Shown: positions 14,639 through 18,007 of the stretch, one piece after another | How the letters are laid out: each line of letters begins with the position of its first letter | Numbering within the stretch: the first letter of the stretch is position 1 | Assembly: GCA_002359735.1 (NCBI GenBank) | Contig: DENS01000012.1 | Location: 1 to 18,007, forward strand | Length of the DNA stretch: 18,007 bases | Direction of reading: 5' to 3' | Source of the DNA: Micavibrio sp. UBA2638 | Lineage (GTDB): Bacteria; Pseudomonadota; Alphaproteobacteria; Micavibrionales; Micavibrionaceae | The notes under the pieces: generated by a model | Told to the model about the DNA's origin: nothing | Seen by the model: the letters and a program-made list of their open reading frames with translations, nothing else | Databases searched by the model: none | Made by a program: the position numbers and the translations under genes

Positions 14639-17600
14639 TTAGTTTATTTTTATCCGAGAGGCCGATTCTTCTTTTTGTGCAAGTTTGCTTGCTTCGACAA
14701 TTTCCCGAACAATTTCGTTGATGACTTCACTAATCATGGCGCCGCGGGATTCACCGCTTTCGCTTTTGGATAATACGCGGCGTCTGATCTCGTTCCTTGC
14801 GCTACCACCGGGGAAGCTGGCGGCCAGCATTTGGCGGCCACGGCTTGCGCCCAATTTAAGATAAACGCGGTTGCGAATGGCCACATCTTCGGAGGAGGTA
14901 GAAAGCGCCCATAACTCAATCGGGCCCAAAGTATTATAAAGGTGCTGTTCGTAACGGCCATCGGTGGAACCAAGGACAAACAGACAGGGCGCACCAATTG
15001 ATTTTGGCCCGGTCAGTTTTGTGCGGATAATCTGGCGCGCGGTTTCAGACAGGCCAAATCGTTCCTGTACGTCGTCAACGGCCTTGTCGGAAATGGCGGT
15101 ACCAAGCACCCAAACGCCGGTGGCCAGGTCAACCATATCTTTATCAAAGTCGTCCAGTAGCTGTGATGTTAAAACGATTTGTACGCCGCGTTTCCGCCCT
15201 TCACGCACGTCACGAATAATCTGCGACCTTACGGAAACGGATTTACTGGTACGGTGGAATTCATCGTAACACAGACGTTTTGGTGATTCGGAGATCTGCT
15301 GCAAATTATGTTCATGATAAGATTGATATTTCTCAGGGATATGAATCAGGGCTTCCTTGCCCATCCACCATGATCGCACCAGTGCGTGACGCGCCAACAT
15401 GTACATAATGGCGGTTTGGCGGTCGGCCGATTCATCACCTTGCGGGGCAACATCCATCAAGTCCAGTGAACAAATTCGGGCCTCTGCAATATCGAATTGT
15501 GTGACGGACGATAAGATCGGGTATTCGCGGATAGAAGAGGTAATCATCCGTTCGAACGCACCAATAACTGATTCGCTGCTAAATCCGACAGAGGTTTCCT
15601 CTAGCAGGGATCTAATTTGCGGACGGCGTGAAGCGGTGATGGAGTCATTCAGGGTCGGGACGGCATGGCGTTGTGCCAGCGATGCAATGTGGTATTGCCC
15701 CAAATCAAACATTTTATCGACAACATCCCACCAATACGGATCGGCCGGAAGGTGAACATTATATTTTTGGATCGCTTCGTCGACTTCGGATTCCAATCGC
15801 GGCAAATAAGGCCGCGCTTCGGCATTGGCGACTTTATCATCGCGCCAACGATACATTTCATCGACAACCAGACCCGCCAGTTGCTGGATACCATCATAGG
15901 GTTTGTCGTATCCCGGCGGTGTACAAAGCAATGTTATTAACTCAATCAGGTAGCTTCGCTCCTCCGGCAAGGGATAACGGCAGCCCAATTGGGTATCAAA
16001 CGGATTAATGGCGTATTGATGCGCCATTTGCAGGCGGTAATAGGCCACTTCATGTTGCCTGTTGAGCGGAAGCGCCTCTTTAATCAGGGAAATCAGACCA
16101 GAAGAAGACGGCCCGATATCAATAACGGCAACATAAGGCAATTTACTGAGGCCGGGTGTCAGGATCGTGCCCAGATTCATTGTGTTCAGCAACACAGATT
16201 TACCAGCGCCGGGTTGCGCGAAGATCAGATCAAACCATGTGGTTGTGATATTGGTACCGGTTTGATACGGCCAGACTTTCCCGTCCGGTGTTCTAAACAG
16301 CATTGATCCTTGATCAAACGGACTGGATGGGCGTTGCCATGGCAACAGCTTCATAATTTCGTACATTGGCGCGACACCTGTTGGCGCCGTCCCTGCACAC
16401 ATAATTCCCATTGCGGAGGACATGATGCACTCAAGGGCATCGCCGGAAAATTCGCTGACTTGTGAATACCCCCAACTTTCGACGGATTGTACCAGTGTTG
16501 AAAGTTGATCAATGATAGCGTCTTTTTTCTCAACCGGGCACCAGGTTGCGAATGAACAACGGAAGCTGACCACCGGTTCACTGCGGGCCATGGATTGCAG
16601 ACCTTCCAATGAATATTTAATCTGTTTGTTACCGGCATTTGTCGGCCCCATCATGGTGGCGGCAAAGGCGCGGAACATGGTCGCTTCGGACCCGCCCCCC
16701 TCAATCAGGAAGGAAATACGAAACGGTATATCGGCATCAACCAAACGGTTCAGCAGGATAGGAAAGGCGGTTGCGTCCATTGGCCCCAGTGTCATATCCC
16801 CGCCGGCCCAGAGCATGTTACCGATCCGCACAATGGATTGGCCCATAATTTTTGCATCGGCAGCAACGATCTGGTTTGGCAGATTCGGCCATAATAGATC
16901 GGACATATCAACGGAGCTGGTCGGTGCCCGCGGCGGTATAGGGTCCCCAGGCAGGCAAGCCCGCCAGTGTTCATTCGCGCGGTCAGGAAAAATATTGCCG
17001 CGTATTTTACGCAGCGCATCGTGCACTTCCATTAAATCAGCGCTGATTCCCAGTTCATCCAGTGAAGACATCACAGAGGTGATAAAACTTTTGTGCCGCG
17101 TTCTTAAGGGGTCAAGGGCGGCAAAAGGGTATTGGGCCTGACCGGCCGGCAGCCATTCTTTTGCCCGCTCTTTGGCCTCTTTGCTGGAGCGGTCATGCTC
17201 GCTCTTTGTTAGAACACTGGGGCGTGTCCATAGCACAAAATAACATTCTTCATGGGTCAGGAATCGTTCAAGATGCGCCACGCGTTCATCAAACAAATCG
17301 TCCATTTCCAAACCCGATGATGAAGCGGTTATGCGGCTGGGCCTAACCAGAGTTTCCAGTTCTTTACGAATTCTATTGGGGTCGCGTGAGAAAAAAACCT
17401 GCATGGCGTGACCTTGACGGTCAAAACGCGCACCGATTTTAATGGTCGCGGATTCAATAATTTTTTTGTATTCTTCATCCCCGATAATTTGCTTGCTGCC
17501 CTGAACCCTAACATAGGAAATAAGAGAGCCATCAATCGAAACCAGTGTGTTTGCATTGTCAGAGGTTTCCAAATTGATCAAAGATGCAATGGATTGTTTG

Positions 17601-17644
17601 AATCCTTTTTGGAAGGGAAGAATAAATTTATTTAACAGTTTCAT
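14639..17644 (-). CDS. icmB: IcmB/DotO-like ATPase of a type IVB secretion system
   Basis: IcmB (DotO) is a VirB4-related ATPase that powers Dot/Icm secretion from the cytoplasmic side of the inner membrane; TraU of IncI plasmids is a homologue. The 1001-residue length is close to that of the Legionella protein. The N-terminus matches the family in pattern: KQSIASLINLETSDNANTLV, then DGSLISYVRV and RQGHAMQVFFSRDP. The C-terminal half is the motor: Walker A in AQPGAGKSV with K482 and S483, VAVIDIGPSSSGLI at 505-518, Walker B RLCYDEFHR with D794 and E795, and VQIVLTSQLLDDF after the following arginine-rich stretch. All catalytic residues appear intact. The ATG at 17644 has no strong ribosome site, but an exact TATAAT lies 36 bases upstream. 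Whether the system translocates effectors or DNA cannot be told from this gene alone. Confidence 0.92.
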   Translation of the reverse strand: MKLLNKFILPFQKGFKQSIASLINLETSDNANTLVSIDGSLISYVRVQGSKQIIGDEEYKKIIESATIKIGARFDRQGHAMQVFFSRDPNRIRKELETLVRPSRITASSSGLEMDDLFDERVAHLERFLTHEECYFVLWTRPSVLTKSEHDRSSKEAKERAKEWLPAGQAQYPFAALDPLRTRHKSFITSVMSSLDELGISADLMEVHDALRKIRGNIFPDRANEHWRACLPGDPIPPRAPTSSVDMSDLLWPNLPNQIVAADAKIMGQSIVRIGNMLWAGGDMTLGPMDATAFPILLNRLVDADIPFRISFLIEGGGSEATMFRAFAATMMGPTNAGNKQIKYSLEGLQSMARSEPVVSFRCSFATWCPVEKKDAIIDQLSTLVQSVESWGYSQVSEFSGDALECIMSSAMGIMCAGTAPTGVAPMYEIMKLLPWQRPSSPFDQGSMLFRTPDGKVWPYQTGTNITTTWFDLIFAQPGAGKSVLLNTMNLGTILTPGLSKLPYVAVIDIGPSSSGLISLIKEALPLNRQHEVAYYRLQMAHQYAINPFDTQLGCRYPLPEERSYLIELITLLCTPPGYDKPYDGIQQLAGLVVDEMYRWRDDKVANAEARPYLPRLESEVDEAIQKYNVHLPADPYWWDVVDKMFDLGQYHIASLAQRHAVPTLNDSITASRRPQIRSLLEETSVGFSSESVIGAFERMITSSIREYPILSSVTQFDIAEARICSLDLMDVAPQGDESADRQTAIMYMLARHALVRSWWMGKEALIHIPEKYQSYHEHNLQQISESPKRLCYDEFHRTSKSVSVRSQIIRDVREGRKRGVQIVLTSQLLDDFDKDMVDLATGVWVLGTAISDKAVDDVQERFGLSETARQIIRTKLTGPKSIGAPCLFVLGSTDGRYEQHLYNTLGPIELWALSTSSEDVAIRNRVYLKLGASRGRQMLAASFPGGSARNEIRRRVLSKSESGESRGAMISEVINEIVREIVEASKLAQKEESASRIKIN

Positions 17645-17679
17645 TGTATACGGAACATCGCTGTTTACATTAATTTTTC

Positions 17680-17685
17680 ATTATA
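17680..17685 (-). promoter_or_regulatory. Exact -10 box upstream of icmB
   Basis: Read on the minus strand, TATAAT stands at 17685-17680, so transcription would start near 17673, about 30 bases before the icmB ATG. No good -35 hexamer is seen 16-18 bases upstream. The position just after a strong terminator supports an independent icmB promoter, perhaps one that needs an activator. Confidence 0.45.
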
Positions 17686-17762
17686 CTGAATAAATTCAAT
17701 ATACCATAGTGGCTTTTGGTAAATTTTTTAATTTTATTACTAAGGCGGGTGTTTTTAAGAAA

Positions 17763-17792
17763 AAAAAGGAGCTTTGTATGAAGCTCCTTTTT
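17763..17792 (-). terminator. Rho-independent terminator, possibly bidirectional
   Basis: A perfect twelve-pair stem (17763-17774 with 17781-17792; core AAGGAGCTT/AAGCTCCTT) encloses the loop TGTATG. The minus-strand reading ends in a T run from the A tract at 17761-17767, which suits the gene whose stop is at 17830; the plus-strand reading also ends in T5. It separates that gene from icmB. Confidence 0.85.
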
Positions 17793-17829
17793 GTGTCTTT
17801 AGGCCAGTAAGGGCCGTAAATGCTGTAAA

Positions 17830-18007
17830 TTAGTTAACGTTAAAGCCAACAGCGTTCAAAGTAGCGGCCTGCGCGTTCGCACCGGTACCACCTTCATCCA
17901 ATGTTTCTGTCATGGCTTCGAATATGATCGGCAGCGCGAACAAAGCACCACCGGCGGCCAGACGAATGGCGCCATCTTTCAATGGGGTTTGTGTCGGGTT
18001 CTCAACG
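17830..18007 (-). CDS. C-terminus of a small membrane protein, possibly IcmD/DotP-like
   Basis: Read on the minus strand, the frame enters at the window edge and gives 58 residues to a TAA at 17832-17830. It begins VENPTQTPLKDGAIRLAAG, has one hydrophobic helix (AAGGALFALPIIFEAM) and ends in a small-residue tail, GGTGANAQAATLNAVGFNVN. The 5' part is outside the window. A short C-terminal piece with a proline-bearing sequence before a last membrane helix recalls the DotP/IcmD family, and icmD lies close upstream of icmB in Legionella, where icmJ separates them. The match is from memory and short, so the family call is weak; the coding call is supported by position, an uninterrupted frame and the terminator right after the stop. 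Confidence 0.6.
   Translation of the reverse strand, partial: VENPTQTPLKDGAIRLAAGGALFALPIIFEAMTETLDEGGTGANAQAATLNAVGFNVN

Noticed and set aside
16512..17141. Plus-strand open frame of 209 codons opposite icmB
   Set aside because: It is antisense to a well-supported ATPase gene, rich in residues expected from reverse reading, with no recognisable domain.
1..18007. tRNA, rRNA, CRISPR arrays, insertion sequences
   Set aside because: I saw no tRNA cloverleaf pattern, no regularly spaced repeats and no transposase frame or terminal inverted repeats. Attachment-site repeats near the mltA boundary were also not seen.

Overview
The window looks like a piece of an alphaproteobacterial chromosome of moderate GC. 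The evidence is gene order: rho, hemJ and hemE run leftward, and ppsR, maf, aroE, coaE and dnaQ run rightward, followed by secB, fxsA, a Tim44-family gene and mltA. This is the block that flanks the replication origin in Caulobacter and Rickettsia, where the origin lies between hemE and the ppsR homologue (RP001/CC0001). The lineage within the class cannot be fixed. A Micavibrio-like bacterium is a guess, based on the DUF6782-like paralogues and the IVB-type secretion ATPase.

Layout. (1) 1-2959: transcription termination factor rho (3' end outside the window), hemJ and hemE, all on the minus strand. (2) 2960-3372: a 413-base non-coding gap between divergent genes. It holds seven GANTC (CcrM-type) sites within 246 bases, several near-consensus DnaA boxes and an AT-rich stretch, and is the best oriC candidate. 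(3) 3373-6708: three plus-strand genes of unassigned function inserted between this gap and ppsR. They encode an acidic 209-residue protein and two diverged paralogues (460 and 345 residues) that look like inactive relatives of a putative metallopeptidase family. (4) 6772-9777: the tight operon ppsR-maf-aroE-coaE, then dnaQ. (5) 10716-13965: secB and fxsA on the minus strand, and a Tim44/TimA-like gene and the lipoprotein lytic transglycosylase mltA on the plus strand. (6) 13966-18007: the usual housekeeping order stops, and a type IVB (Dot/Icm) secretion segment begins on the minus strand. It contains a full-length icmB/dotO-like ATPase gene, a coupled gene for a single-pass membrane protein, and the C-terminus of another small membrane protein, which is followed by a strong terminator.

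Together the window carries transcription termination, heme synthesis, shikimate and CoA synthesis, replication proofreading, protein export and wall turnover, all arranged around a likely origin. Two accessory blocks stand out: the origin-adjacent paralogue pair and the Dot/Icm-type module.
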